A stretch of DNA of 43,838 bases from an uncultured Chryseobacterium sp. (GTDB lineage Bacteria > Bacteroidota > Bacteroidia > Flavobacteriales > Weeksellaceae): positions 1-43,838 of the forward strand of contig CAJYWD010000021.1 of the NCBI GenBank assembly GCA_913778505.1, given 5' to 3'. Position 1 is the first letter of the stretch. Each line of letters starts with the position of its first letter. A program made the position numbers and the translations under genes. The notes under the pieces are model-generated. The model searched no databases. It saw only the letters and a list, made by a program, of their open reading frames with translations, and was not told where the DNA came from. This document shows, piece after piece, positions 1-8,289 of this stretch.

Positions 1-85
1 GCACGGGATGATTTTCAGGAATCAAATCCTCAAAACTGTAAGGAAAAAGCACCAGCTGATTTTGATTGTAATGCTTGAAATTCAT
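1..85 (-). CDS. IS1182-type transposase, N-terminal fragment (cut by window edge)
   Basis: The minus strand reads an uninterrupted frame from an ATG at 85 to the window edge, 28 codons beginning MNFKHYNQNQ and ending PENHPV. This N-terminus (NFKHYNQNQ, then LxPxSxxDLIPENHPV) is characteristic of IS1182-family (DDE, DUF772-type) transposases of Bacteroidota. The rest of the gene and the far end of the element lie outside the window, so intactness cannot be judged. The element points away from the efflux operon, whose terminator begins only 56 bases from this ATG. The identification rests on my memory of the family N-terminus and not on a search. Confidence 0.72.
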   Translation of the reverse strand, partial: MNFKHYNQNQLVLFPYSFEDLIPENHPV

Positions 86-91
86 AAACAA

Positions 92-110
92 ATATCTGAT
101 TATCAGATAT
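92..110. repeat. Perfect palindrome upstream of the transposase start
   Basis: ATATCTGAT, one T, then ATCAGATAT form a 9-1-9 perfect inverted repeat seven bases upstream of the transposase ATG. It could be a binding site for the transposase, part of the terminal region of the insertion sequence, or a hairpin limiting transposase translation. The exact boundary of the element cannot be set without the other end. Confidence 0.6.
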
Positions 111-140
111 AAATATACGAAAAAAAATAACAATTACAAC

Positions 141-172
141 CAAAAAAATCCGCCTCGGTTGTGAGACGGATT
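141..172 (-). terminator. Terminator of the efflux operon
   Basis: A 10-bp stem (147-156 with 163-172, one G-U pair) and six-base loop is followed, reading the minus strand, by a run of seven T (142-148). It sits 27 bases after the stop codon of the RND permease and is a good intrinsic terminator for the operon. Confidence 0.85.
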
Positions 173-198
173 CTTCTCGGTTAACTTAATTAATTATA

Positions 199-3100
199 TT
201 AATCTACGTGCTTCGGAGTAAATCCGTCATCACTAAGTTCCTTGTGTTCGTAATCGGCTTTCATTTCAGCTTCATAATCTATTTTTTCATGCTTGCCCAT
301 TCTTCTCAAAATGGAGTCAAATAAGGAATAAACTACCGGAACAATAATCAATGTCAGGAATAGTGAAGATGTCAATCCACCGATAACTACCCAGGCCAAT
401 CCTTTGTTCATCTCGGCTCCTGCTCCACTTGCCAGGGCAATCGGCAACATCCCGAAAATCATTGCAATCGTTGTCATCAGGATCGGACGTAGACGTGCGT
501 GATTGGCCTGAATCAAAGCATCGTGCGTGGTAGATCCGGCTGCTTTTCGCATGTTGGTAAAGTCAACAATCAGGATGGCATTCTTTGCCACGAGACCAAT
601 CAACATAATCATACCAAGCATGGTAAAGATATTCAGCGAGTTGCCAGTCAGTGCGAGAATTAACATTACACCTATTAATGCCAGCGGAATTGAGAACAAT
701 ACCACAAAAGGATACACAAAACTGTCATAAAGCGACACCATTACCAGGTAAACCAACACGATAGCCGCCATCAATGCAATTCCTAAAGTACCGAAACCTT
801 CGGTCTGGTTTTCCATATCACCGCTCCAGATGTATTCCACACCAGCAGGTTTTGTTTTTTCGTTTTCCATAAACATCGCTGCCCATTCATTCGCAACATC
901 ACCAACAGGCCGCCCAACCACCTTCGATTTTACTTTTACGGAAGGCGCTTTGTCTCTACGTTCCAGCAAACTCGGACCAGAACCCATTTTCACCTCAGCA
1001 AATTGGCTCAACCGAATCTGCTCACCTCTTGGATTGGTAAACATCAGGTTTTTAACATCATCAATCGATTGTCTGTTAAGGTCACCAAATCGGATATTGA
1101 TGTCATATTCATATTCACCGGCACGGAATTTTCCGTCTGTATTTCCGTTGAACGCAGTCTGCATCGTCTGTCCTACACTGGAAAGATTCAGTCCCAAAGA
1201 AGACATTTTATCTCTGTCAATATTCACCTGAACCTCCGGATTTCCTGTATCAGTGGATAATTCCGCATCTACAGCACCAGGCACTTTCTTCAATAAGGCA
1301 AGAATTCGGTTTGCTTCTTTATTTGCGGTTTCATTATCCTGAGCCGTTACTACCAATTCAATCGGCGCATTGTCTGCTCCCATCAAACCAATTGGCGCCG
1401 TCTTAAATTCAACGCCTGTGAACTTTTCGGCCAACGCTCTTTTGATTTTGGCAGATTTGATATCGGTACTTTCAGAGCGTTCTGATTTGTCTGTCAGAAT
1501 CACCTGAATTTCCGATTGGTAAAGTGTTGCCTGCGCACCACCAAAACCTGTAGATTGCTGACCAACTGTTGTAATCAAATCCACAACATCTTTATCATTT
1601 CTAAGGAACCTCTCAACTTCCAAAGTCACCTGGTTGGTTTTCTCAACTGACGCATCTTTTGGCAATTCCATCTGAACCAAGAACTGACCTCTGTCCATTT
1701 TCGGGAAGAATTCGCCACCGATGAATCCGAATGCAACCAGCATGAACGAACCTATCAGAACAAGAAAAGTTACAATAACGGTCATTATCCTTCTCAATGT
1801 CGTTTTCAGACACCATTCCAGGATTCCTGTAATCCAGTGCGTGAATTTGTCCAATTGTTTCTCGAACCAAAGGATGAATTTCTCAAAAGGATTTTTCCCG
1901 GTCAAATGAACCAGTTTCCCAAATCTTGAAGATAGCCAAGGAATAATCGTGAACGATGCCAACAATGAGAATAATGTTGCGATTACCACCGTGACGCAGA
2001 ATTGCGCCAGGATATTCGCCACCAAACCTGTACTCATCGCAATCGGCAAGAATACCACCACGATTACCAATGTAATGGCGGAAACTGTAAATCCAATTTC
2101 AGCGGCACCATCGTAAGCGGCACGGATTCGGCTTTTTCCCATTTCCATGTGTCGGTAAACGTTTTCCAGAACCACAATCGCATCATCCACGAGAATACCA
2201 ACCACCAATGATAGTCCAAGTAAACTCATTAAGTTCAAGGTGTAACCCATAAGATTCATCCCGATGAATGTCGCAATCAATGAAACAGGAATGGAAACCA
2301 TTACGATAAAGGCATTTCTGATATTATGAAGGAACAATAACATTACCACAGCTACCAGAACAATTGCAAGGAACAAATCAAAAATAACGTGGTTGGCAGC
2401 TTCCAAGGTAAAGTCTGTGCTGTCATCCACAATTTTAACTTTTACACCCTGAGCTGCGTAGTTTTTCATCACCTCATCCACCGTTTTCGTGATGCTTTCC
2501 GAAACTGAAACCGCATTGGCATCCGATTGCTTTTTGATTTGCATCAAGATCGTTGGCAATTGGTTGAATCTTGCCACTTTTTCCACATCTTTCTGGGAAT
2601 CGAAAACCGTAGCAATATCAGATAATCTTACCTGCGCACCGTCTTTGGACGAAATCACAAGGTTGTTCAGTTCTTGAACGGATTTATATTTTCCTTCAAG
2701 TCTAATTGTAGATTTTGAAGTTCTTGTCTTTAATGCACCAGTCGGAAAATCCAGGTTCGAGGACAAAATCGCCTGCTGAACGTCGGAGATTGCCAGACCA
2801 TAACCCTGAAGTTTCTTCTCATCCAGATTGACCTGAATTTCTCTCTCCTGACCACCAATCAAATCTACCTGCGCCACACCGTTCACACGGGAAAATATCG
2901 GCTCAATCTTTTTATCGAGAAGGTCATAAAGTTGCTTGCTGTTCAGTTTATCACTGGAGATACTCATTGTGATAATCGGTAAATCATCCAATGAGAATTT
3001 ATTAAGCGAAGGCGCATCGGCATCATCCGGAAGGTCTGCAATAATAGCATTCACCTTACGCTGGGCATCATTCAAAGCATAGTTGACATCGGCACCCGGA

Positions 3101-3387
3101 TTCAGCTGAACCATAATCACCGAAAGACTTTCGTAAGAGGATGATTCTACCTTTTTAACATTTTCCAGGGAACCAACGGCATCTTCAATTTTCCTGGTAA
3201 CCGAGGTTTCCACCTCACTTGGCGACGCTCCCGGATACACCGTGGAAATCGTCACCATATTGGTTTCAAACTTCGGAATCAATTCGTACCCCATCATAGA
3301 GTAACTCAATAGACCTCCCAGCGTCAGAATCGTAAATAATACGATGACGAGTGACGGTCTCTTAATGGATATTTCTGCTAACTTCAT
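199..3387 (-). CDS. RND multidrug efflux permease (AcrB/HAE1 family)
   Basis: A 1062-residue inner-membrane proton-driven drug exporter, the normal length for the hydrophobe/amphiphile efflux branch of the RND superfamily. Expected topology is twelve membrane helices with two large periplasmic loops: one helix at residues 10-30, five between about 335 and 480, and the second half repeating this pattern. The proton-relay pair Asp-Asp is present in GILVDDAIVV near residue 400, and the relay lysine in GLVAKNAILI near 936. The gene is last in a minus-strand operon: the membrane fusion gene ends seven bases upstream of its start, preceded by the outer-membrane channel and a TetR regulator. Together these make a complete tripartite pump. 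The substrate cannot be read from sequence. Confidence 0.95.
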   Translation of the reverse strand: MKLAEISIKRPSLVIVLFTILTLGGLLSYSMMGYELIPKFETNMVTISTVYPGASPSEVETSVTRKIEDAVGSLENVKKVESSSYESLSVIMVQLNPGADVNYALNDAQRKVNAIIADLPDDADAPSLNKFSLDDLPIITMSISSDKLNSKQLYDLLDKKIEPIFSRVNGVAQVDLIGGQEREIQVNLDEKKLQGYGLAISDVQQAILSSNLDFPTGALKTRTSKSTIRLEGKYKSVQELNNLVISSKDGAQVRLSDIATVFDSQKDVEKVARFNQLPTILMQIKKQSDANAVSVSESITKTVDEVMKNYAAQGVKVKIVDDSTDFTLEAANHVIFDLFLAIVLVAVVMLLFLHNIRNAFIVMVSIPVSLIATFIGMNLMGYTLNLMSLLGLSLVVGILVDDAIVVLENVYRHMEMGKSRIRAAYDGAAEIGFTVSAITLVIVVVFLPIAMSTGLVANILAQFCVTVVIATLFSLLASFTIIPWLSSRFGKLVHLTGKNPFEKFILWFEKQLDKFTHWITGILEWCLKTTLRRIMTVIVTFLVLIGSFMLVAFGFIGGEFFPKMDRGQFLVQMELPKDASVEKTNQVTLEVERFLRNDKDVVDLITTVGQQSTGFGGAQATLYQSEIQVILTDKSERSESTDIKSAKIKRALAEKFTGVEFKTAPIGLMGADNAPIELVVTAQDNETANKEANRILALLKKVPGAVDAELSTDTGNPEVQVNIDRDKMSSLGLNLSSVGQTMQTAFNGNTDGKFRAGEYEYDINIRFGDLNRQSIDDVKNLMFTNPRGEQIRLSQFAEVKMGSGPSLLERRDKAPSVKVKSKVVGRPVGDVANEWAAMFMENEKTKPAGVEYIWSGDMENQTEGFGTLGIALMAAIVLVYLVMVSLYDSFVYPFVVLFSIPLALIGVMLILALTGNSLNIFTMLGMIMLIGLVAKNAILIVDFTNMRKAAGSTTHDALIQANHARLRPILMTTIAMIFGMLPIALASGAGAEMNKGLAWVVIGGLTSSLFLTLIIVPVVYSLFDSILRRMGKHEKIDYEAEMKADYEHKELSDDGFTPKHVD

Positions 3388-3394
3388 CTTCTGA

Positions 3395-4456
3395 TTACTT
3401 TACGATATTGATTTTTGAACCATTGTCCAGGTTGATTTGTCCGCTGGTGATAACCTGCTCGCCGCCATTCAGTCCGCTCAGGATTTGAACTTTATCTCCA
3501 TAAACTTTTCCGGTGGTCACTTTGATGAGTTTGGCTGTTCCGTTATTCACAATAAACAATTGCCCGGAACTCACACCATTCACAAAAGCTTCTGCAGGAA
3601 CCGTCAGCATATTCTGGGTTTCCGCGCCGTGGTTGGTTTGGAAAACCGCTGTGGCGTACATACCAGCTTTCAGATTTCCTCTGTTCTGAACTTCGATTTC
3701 GACCGGGAAGTTCAGAGAAGCATCACTTTTAGGCGCAATGAACGTAATTCTTCCTGTGAATTTTTCTTCCGGCAATACGTTGACATTGATGTTAACCTCC
3801 TGTCCAATTTGTATTCTTCCGACCTGGCTTTCGTCCACCAAAACAGAAAGTTTCAGTGAATTGATATTGACAATCTCGAACAACGCTGTTCCTGTAGCAA
3901 CCACCATTCCAGGTTCCACCATTTTTTTGTTGATTGTCCCGCTGATTCCTGCTCTTACGCTGGCATCATTAATTCTCACGCCCTGAGCTCTCACTGCAGC
4001 CTGTGCATTTTTAAGCTGAAGTCTGGAATTATCTAACTGTTGCTTGGTCACACCACCAGTTTTGAAGGCATTTTCATAACGCTGATTATCAATAATGGCA
4101 TTCTGCAAATTGTTCTGAGCCTGAGTCGCATCTACTTCGATAGCATCTTTTTTAATCGTTGCCAAAACCTGACCTGCGCTCACCCGAGAACCTTCTTTTA
4201 CATAAACATTCACCACACGTCCGGCAATGTCTGCCGATTGGTTAGATTCCTGTTTCGGGATGAAAGTTCCGTTCGCAGAATAATCCGTATTGACATCTTG
4301 TCTTGAAACCGTCACCACATTCACATTGATTTTATCCACCTGCTTGGCCACTTCTTTTACCTCAGCTTCCTGCTTCTTCTTGTTATCGACAATTTTATAG
4401 GCAGCCAGACCAACCAGAACTGCAGCAACAATGATATATATTAGAGTTTTTTTCAT
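3395..4456 (-). CDS. Efflux RND transporter periplasmic adaptor (membrane fusion protein)
   Basis: A 353-residue HlyD/AcrA-type adaptor linking the RND permease to the TolC-like channel. The N-terminus has a single hydrophobic segment (residues 4-20) with no lipobox cysteine, so it is probably anchored by a membrane helix. A split lipoyl domain follows (residues about 75-110, SADIAGRVVNVYVKEGSRVS, and about 165-190), separated by an alpha-helical hairpin rich in Q, N and A, then a beta-barrel domain and a membrane-proximal domain. It lies between the channel gene (21 bases upstream) and the permease gene (seven bases downstream), consistent with one transcript. Confidence 0.94.
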   Translation of the reverse strand: MKKTLIYIIVAAVLVGLAAYKIVDNKKKQEAEVKEVAKQVDKINVNVVTVSRQDVNTDYSANGTFIPKQESNQSADIAGRVVNVYVKEGSRVSAGQVLATIKKDAIEVDATQAQNNLQNAIIDNQRYENAFKTGGVTKQQLDNSRLQLKNAQAAVRAQGVRINDASVRAGISGTINKKMVEPGMVVATGTALFEIVNINSLKLSVLVDESQVGRIQIGQEVNINVNVLPEEKFTGRITFIAPKSDASLNFPVEIEVQNRGNLKAGMYATAVFQTNHGAETQNMLTVPAEAFVNGVSSGQLFIVNNGTAKLIKVTTGKVYGDKVQILSGLNGGEQVITSGQINLDNGSKINIVK

Positions 4457-4477
4457 TTGAAATATTTATTTAGTAGT

Positions 4478-5842
4478 TTATTTTAAATAAGTTTTAAGCT
4501 CACCTCTGGATTTGTAATACTGGATTTCTGCGATTTTATAATCCAGAATGGCGTTGGTATAATTATTTTTGGCTTGTACCAAAGAATTCTCCGCATCCAG
4601 CAAATCTGTCAATGTTGCCAGTCCATATTGATAATTGCTTCTTGTATTGGCAAGAACATCCTCAGCAAGTGTAACATTAGCTTTCTGATTTTCCAAAGTG
4701 GAAAGGCTGTTTTCAATTTGCGATTTGGCATTCTGATAAGCCAGGTCCAGACTTAGTTTAGTTTCCTGAATGTCTAAGTTCACTTTATCCAAATCAATCT
4801 GTGCCTGCTGCACTTTGGATTTGGTAGCGAAACCATTAAAGATCGGAATGCTGACTCCCAGACCTATTGCGGAATAATCTGACCAATAAACGCCGTTGGA
4901 TCTGCCATTGGTCAGTGGAAATTTTTCACCAAGGCCTTGCCAGCTGTAATTTGCAGTAAGATTTACTGTAGGATAATATGCAGCCTCGGTTGCTTTTTTA
5001 TTATACTCCAATAATTCCCTGTTTTTAAGCAAAACCTTCACTTCAGTTCTGTTATCAGTACTCAAAGTATTTTCCAAAAGATGCGGCGTAATTTCCATAT
5101 CTTCTTTCACAAGCTGAATGTCCTTTTCAATTGGCATTCCCATGTAAAACTTCAGAGCATTTTTGGCCTGATTCACACCATTCTTTGTTTGCTTGATGTT
5201 GGTCTCGATGTTGGTAAGATTAACATTGGTTCTATCAAGATCAATTTTCTTTGCCAAACCGTTGTCAAACAAACTTTTAATAATATTTCTTGCTTTTTCC
5301 GTGCTTGCGTAGCTGCTTTCGAGCGTTTCCTGATTTTGTTCGACCGTGAAAACCTGGAAATAAGCGTTAGAAACTCTTTCAATGATCTGCTCATCAGTAA
5401 GGTCGGCATTCAGCTGGTAAAATTCTTTGGTCGACTTTGCGGCTTTCAACCCGATAAAAACCTGCTGATTAAACAGAGCTTGTTGCAACTGAACACCTGC
5501 GCCGGCAATCCATTTCTGTCCAAATGGAACCAATACTGTAGTTCCTGGCGCTCCGAAAATGTCTCCCGGCAAGGCACTTTTCTGTAAGATGGGATTGTAC
5601 GTCAGATTCGCTGTTCCATTGATTTTTGGAAGCGCACCGGCTTTAGCTTCTGCAATTTTGTAATCTGCATTAGTTACTTCCAGCTTAGCCTTCAGCGCGT
5701 CGGTCTTGTTTCGCAGAGCATATTCTATTGCCTGTTTCAAGGTCACCGTCTGCTGCGCAAAACCGGAAGTAAAGCCGAAAATCATAAACACTGCGGACAA
5801 GCCTGATTTTAGGACGGTAGCAGTTATACGTTTTCTATTCAT
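4478..5842 (-). CDS. TolC-family outer-membrane efflux channel
   Basis: A 454-residue outer-membrane factor with a signal peptide ending near FGFTSGFAQ (residues 22-30). The two internal repeats of long coiled-coil helices typical of TolC are visible: KQAIEYALRNKTDALKAKLE near the start, and the equivalent helix with NLTNIETNIKQTKNGVNQAK mid-protein. The C-terminal half repeats the pattern with YQYGLATLTDLLDAENSLVQ, a standard TolC motif. The gene is 75 bases downstream of the tetR stop and just ahead of the adaptor gene. No separate promoter of the TAnnTTTG type is visible in the 75-base gap, so co-transcription with tetR is likely. Confidence 0.93.
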   Translation of the reverse strand: MNRKRITATVLKSGLSAVFMIFGFTSGFAQQTVTLKQAIEYALRNKTDALKAKLEVTNADYKIAEAKAGALPKINGTANLTYNPILQKSALPGDIFGAPGTTVLVPFGQKWIAGAGVQLQQALFNQQVFIGLKAAKSTKEFYQLNADLTDEQIIERVSNAYFQVFTVEQNQETLESSYASTEKARNIIKSLFDNGLAKKIDLDRTNVNLTNIETNIKQTKNGVNQAKNALKFYMGMPIEKDIQLVKEDMEITPHLLENTLSTDNRTEVKVLLKNRELLEYNKKATEAAYYPTVNLTANYSWQGLGEKFPLTNGRSNGVYWSDYSAIGLGVSIPIFNGFATKSKVQQAQIDLDKVNLDIQETKLSLDLAYQNAKSQIENSLSTLENQKANVTLAEDVLANTRSNYQYGLATLTDLLDAENSLVQAKNNYTNAILDYKIAEIQYYKSRGELKTYLK

Positions 5843-5917
5843 AATTTATTATAAGTTAATTTTTTCTATTTAGTTTTGATAAACGTTCGCAGTGAAGAAA
5901 TACTTTAAGCTAATTCT

Positions 5918-6511
5918 TTAATTTTTGAACAATAACTTAAGGATGATATCTTTTCTGTCCGCGATCAGGCGGTTGAATTCTGTCTCGCTGATTGCCAGAT
6001 TTTCCATAATCAACGGCCGCACAGCACTAGGAAACACCAGAAGAGAGATCATATTGAGGATAAACTGCATAGGTTCCATTTTTTCAATATTTCCGAGTGC
6101 CATCTCTTTCTCAATATCTTTATAAAGCTGTTTCAATTCTTCCTCTTCCACATCTTTCTTATGGCAACTCCCATTATTCAGCTGCGAGACGATATAGGTT
6201 TCCAGGTAAGGATATTTTAGGCTCGTCTCCAAGCTTCCTTCTATGAATCTGGAAATTTTTTCTTTAAAAGTCAGGTCAGACCTCATGATAATTTCCGACT
6301 TTTCTTTTTCCACCTTATGCGCTTCATCAAAGACAATCTGAATCAGATTATCGCGGGAGCGGAAGTAATAGTTGATCAAAGTTCTGTTAACCCCAGCCTC
6401 ATCTGCAATTTCCTGTGTGGTAGCAGCGAAACGTCCCTGCACAAAGAAAAGATGCTTCGCTGTTTCCTTGATCAGTTCCTGAGTCTGGTCTTTCTTGGAT
6501 TGATTTGACAT
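5918..6511 (-). CDS. TetR/AcrR-family regulator of the efflux operon
   Basis: A 197-residue one-component regulator. The N-terminal helix-turn-helix is clear (TTQEIADEAGVNRTLINYYF, about residues 30-50), and the rest is an all-helical ligand-binding and dimerisation domain with no recognisable small-molecule signature. I chose the ATG at 6511. An in-frame ATG at 6574 would add 21 residues, but they would be encoded by the promoter and operators. The gene is first in the efflux operon, and two near-identical dyads flank its promoter, so autoregulation and repression of the whole pump operon are expected. The inducer is unknown. Confidence 0.9.
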   Translation of the reverse strand: MSNQSKKDQTQELIKETAKHLFFVQGRFAATTQEIADEAGVNRTLINYYFRSRDNLIQIVFDEAHKVEKEKSEIIMRSDLTFKEKISRFIEGSLETSLKYPYLETYIVSQLNNGSCHKKDVEEEELKQLYKDIEKEMALGNIEKMEPMQFILNMISLLVFPSAVRPLIMENLAISETEFNRLIADRKDIILKLLFKN

Positions 6512-6513
6512 TT

Positions 6514-6530
6514 TTGTTAAACAATTTTGT
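6514..6530. promoter_or_regulatory. TetR operator, proximal copy
   Basis: TTGTTAAACAATTTTGT. The core TTGTTAAACAA (6514-6524) is a dyad with a single central mismatch, and the 17-mer is the reverse complement of the distal copy at 6558-6574 except for one base. It lies just downstream of the predicted transcription start of tetR, where a bound repressor would block elongation or open-complex formation. Confidence 0.75.
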
Positions 6531-6531
6531 G

Positions 6532-6563
6532 CAAATTTAGATCTAATTTTATATTTGACAAAA
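6532..6563 (-). promoter_or_regulatory. Promoter of the tetR-efflux operon
   Basis: On the minus strand, a TTTTG element (6559-6563) is followed 19 bases later by TAAATTTG (6532-6539). These match the Bacteroidota -33 (TTG) and -7 (TAnnTTTG) elements with normal spacing. The two operator copies sit one over the -33 element and one downstream of the -7 element. Confidence 0.8.
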
Positions 6564-6574
6564 TTGTTAAACAA
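6558..6574. promoter_or_regulatory. TetR operator, distal copy
   Basis: ACAAAATTGTTAAACAA, the inverted near-copy of the 6514-6530 site. The cores TTGTTAAACAA (6514 and 6564) are 50 bases apart, close to five helical turns, so two dimers could sit on the same face of the DNA. This copy overlaps the -33 element. Confidence 0.75.
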
Positions 6575-6683
6575 TTAATTTAAACACTTTTGATAAAATT
6601 AACACAAATTTAAAACAGTGATGATCCGCTTTCACTTGTCTTGAGGCAAGAATTGTGATAGATCGAATGAAGATTTATTTCAG

Positions 6684-6691
6684 TACCTTTG
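6684..6691 (+). promoter_or_regulatory. Candidate -7 element for rsmB
   Basis: TACCTTTG fits TAnnTTTG and lies 81 bases before the chosen rsmB start. No convincing TTG is found at the usual -33 spacing, so this is a weaker promoter call. Confidence 0.45.
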
Positions 6692-6772
6692 CAAAATAGA
6701 TAAGTAGCGTTTCTAACTCATTTCATGATGATACCGGATTGCCTATCTATCCTCAAATTTATTTTAAATTCA

Positions 6773-7978
6773 ATGGAATTAATTCACCGAAATCTCCTGA
6801 TTGGGATTCACGATTCGCTTCAGGAAACTTTTTTTGAAGACAAAAAATACGCAGACAAAGTCATTGAACGGCTTCTGAAATCTCATAAAAAATGGGGCAG
6901 CGAAGACCGTAAAGTGGTTTCCGAAATCTTCTACAACATTATCCGCTGGAAAAAACGCCTGGAATATTACATGGGCGAAGGTGTGAAGCCTAACAATGTT
7001 TACAAAATGATCCTGGCCTATCTGCTTTGGAGCAAAACACATTATAAAAAGTTTGAGGAATTTGACGGCATCAAAGTCGCCGACATTCTTACTAAACTGA
7101 AAAAAGGAACAGTACCGACCAAAGCGATTGAATTCTCAATCCCGGACTGGCTGGCAGAAACGCTGGAAAAAGAACTGGGCAGAAACTGGGAGAAGGAGAT
7201 GATTGCGCTCAACGAACAGGCGCCCACAGTATTGCGAACCAACACATTGAAAACAACGCCGAAGGAACTGATTGCAGATCTCAAAGACGAAAACGTAGAA
7301 TCCTTTGCCATCAAAAATTATCCTGATGCCGTGCAGCTGGAAGAGAAGAAGAATGTTTTCCTCACCTCAGCTTTCAAAGACGGATTGTTTGAAGTTCAGG
7401 ATGCGAGTTCACAGAAAATTGGGGAATTGCTGGATGTGAAGGAAGGAATGCGTGTGGTAGATGCCTGCGCCGGTGCTGGCGGAAAAACGCTGCACCTAGC
7501 AGCATTGATGAAAAACAAAGGCCAGATCATTGCCCTAGACATTTACGAATGGAAACTGGCCGAGCTGAAAAGACGTGCTAAAAGAGCCGGCGCACACAAT
7601 ATCGAGACCAGATTGATTTCCGATAATAAAGTAATTAAAAGACTTCATGAAAAGGCTGACCGGCTTCTGATTGACGCACCATGTTCGGGATTGGGTGTGT
7701 TAAAAAGAAATCCGGATTCCAAATGGAAAATAGATCAGGATTTTATAGACCGGATCAAAGGTGAGCAGCAACAGATTTTGCAGGATTACTCAAAGATCCT
7801 GAAAAAAGGCGGACAGATGATCTATGCTACCTGTTCCATTCTTCCTTCTGAAAACAATGAGCAGGTGAAAACCTTTCTGGACAATAATCCTGACTTTACG
7901 CTGATCAAAGACGAAAAAATAATGCCGAGCGAAGGCTACGACGGATTTTACATGGCACTCATCAGACGTAACGCCTAG
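6773..7978 (+). CDS. rsmB: 16S rRNA m5C967 methyltransferase (RsmB/NOP family)
   Basis: A 401-residue S-adenosylmethionine-dependent RNA cytosine-5 methyltransferase. The N-terminal part (about 1-140) is the NusB-like helical RNA-binding domain. The catalytic Rossmann domain starts near 220 with the SAM loop VDACAGAGGKT (about 228). Both cysteines of the family are present: the catalytic motif IV (DAPCSGLG, about 300) and the release cysteine in motif VI (YATCS, about 352). I chose the ATG at 6773, which opens MELIHRNLLIGI. The in-frame ATG at 6725 would add 16 residues unlike the family. The target base m5C967 is inferred from family assignment; other RsmB/NOP members modify other sites. Confidence 0.88.
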   Translation: MELIHRNLLIGIHDSLQETFFEDKKYADKVIERLLKSHKKWGSEDRKVVSEIFYNIIRWKKRLEYYMGEGVKPNNVYKMILAYLLWSKTHYKKFEEFDGIKVADILTKLKKGTVPTKAIEFSIPDWLAETLEKELGRNWEKEMIALNEQAPTVLRTNTLKTTPKELIADLKDENVESFAIKNYPDAVQLEEKKNVFLTSAFKDGLFEVQDASSQKIGELLDVKEGMRVVDACAGAGGKTLHLAALMKNKGQIIALDIYEWKLAELKRRAKRAGAHNIETRLISDNKVIKRLHEKADRLLIDAPCSGLGVLKRNPDSKWKIDQDFIDRIKGEQQQILQDYSKILKKGGQMIYATCSILPSENNEQVKTFLDNNPDFTLIKDEKIMPSEGYDGFYMALIRRNA

Positions 7979-7983
7979 AAAAA

Positions 7984-8018
7984 AACCCCTGTCATAAACC
8001 AAGTCATGATCAGGGGTT
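7984..8018. terminator. Hairpin after rsmB, possible terminator
   Basis: An 8-bp stem (AACCCCTG 7984-7991 with CAGGGGTT 8011-8018) extended by TCAT/ATGA begins five bases after the rsmB stop. The run of T needed for intrinsic termination is on the minus-strand side, so on the plus strand it may act instead as an mRNA 3' stabilising hairpin. Confidence 0.55.
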
Positions 8019-8069
8019 AAAAACACAAATGATGAAAGCACAAATTTACATCAAATGTTTTGAAAAAAT

Positions 8070-8085
8070 CTTATCATTTGATAAG
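8070..8085. repeat. Short perfect inverted repeat
   Basis: CTTATCA-TT-TGATAAG, 7-bp arms with a two-base centre, in the 311-base gap between rsmB and the reductase gene. No function is evident. The same gap also holds the hairpin at 7984, the terminator at 8116, a dyad at 8175-8193 (ATGCTTCA-TTA-TGAAGCAT) and the PerR-like box at 8231. No gene is visible in the gap. Confidence 0.5.
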
Positions 8086-8115
8086 AAAACCAAATAAAAT
8101 AAGGATAAAACTGAT

Positions 8116-8144
8116 AAAAAGCGATTCATTTGAATCGCTTTTTT
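8116..8144 (+). terminator. Strong intrinsic terminator
   Basis: A 13-bp perfect stem (8116-8128 with 8131-8143) with a two-base centre, containing AGCGATTCA, followed by a run of T. It is symmetrical enough to work in both directions and insulates the reductase gene from rsmB read-through. Confidence 0.85.
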
Positions 8145-8230
8145 AGATTGGGTTTAATTGTAATCGCTTTATCTATGCTTCATTATGAAGCATGTTTAAA
8201 CTTTTTATAAATGCTTATCAATATCATACT

Positions 8231-8245
8231 TTAGAATCATTCTAA
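8231..8245. promoter_or_regulatory. PerR/Fur-family-like operator
   Basis: TTAGAATCATTCTAA is a perfect 7-1-7 dyad. It matches the PerR box consensus TTATAATnATTATAA at 12 of 14 specified positions, with the two differences symmetrical. It overlaps the expected -33 region of the promoter whose -7 element is at 8262-8269. Peroxide- or metal-responsive control of the reductase is therefore plausible, but no Fur-family gene is in the window. Confidence 0.55.
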
Positions 8246-8261
8246 AATCATATTTAATCCT

Positions 8262-8269
8262 TAAATTTG
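8262..8269 (+). promoter_or_regulatory. -7 element of the ferredoxin reductase gene
   Basis: TAAATTTG, an exact match to the Bacteroidota -7 consensus, 20 bases before the ATG. The -33 position is occupied by the PerR-like dyad instead of a clear TTG. Confidence 0.65.
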
Positions 8270-8289
8270 CTATTCCAAAAATTATATCA

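Noticed and set aside
6512-6574. Longer start for the TetR regulator
   Set aside because: The extra 21 codons would lie over the promoter and both operators, and the extra residues are unlike the family N-terminus.
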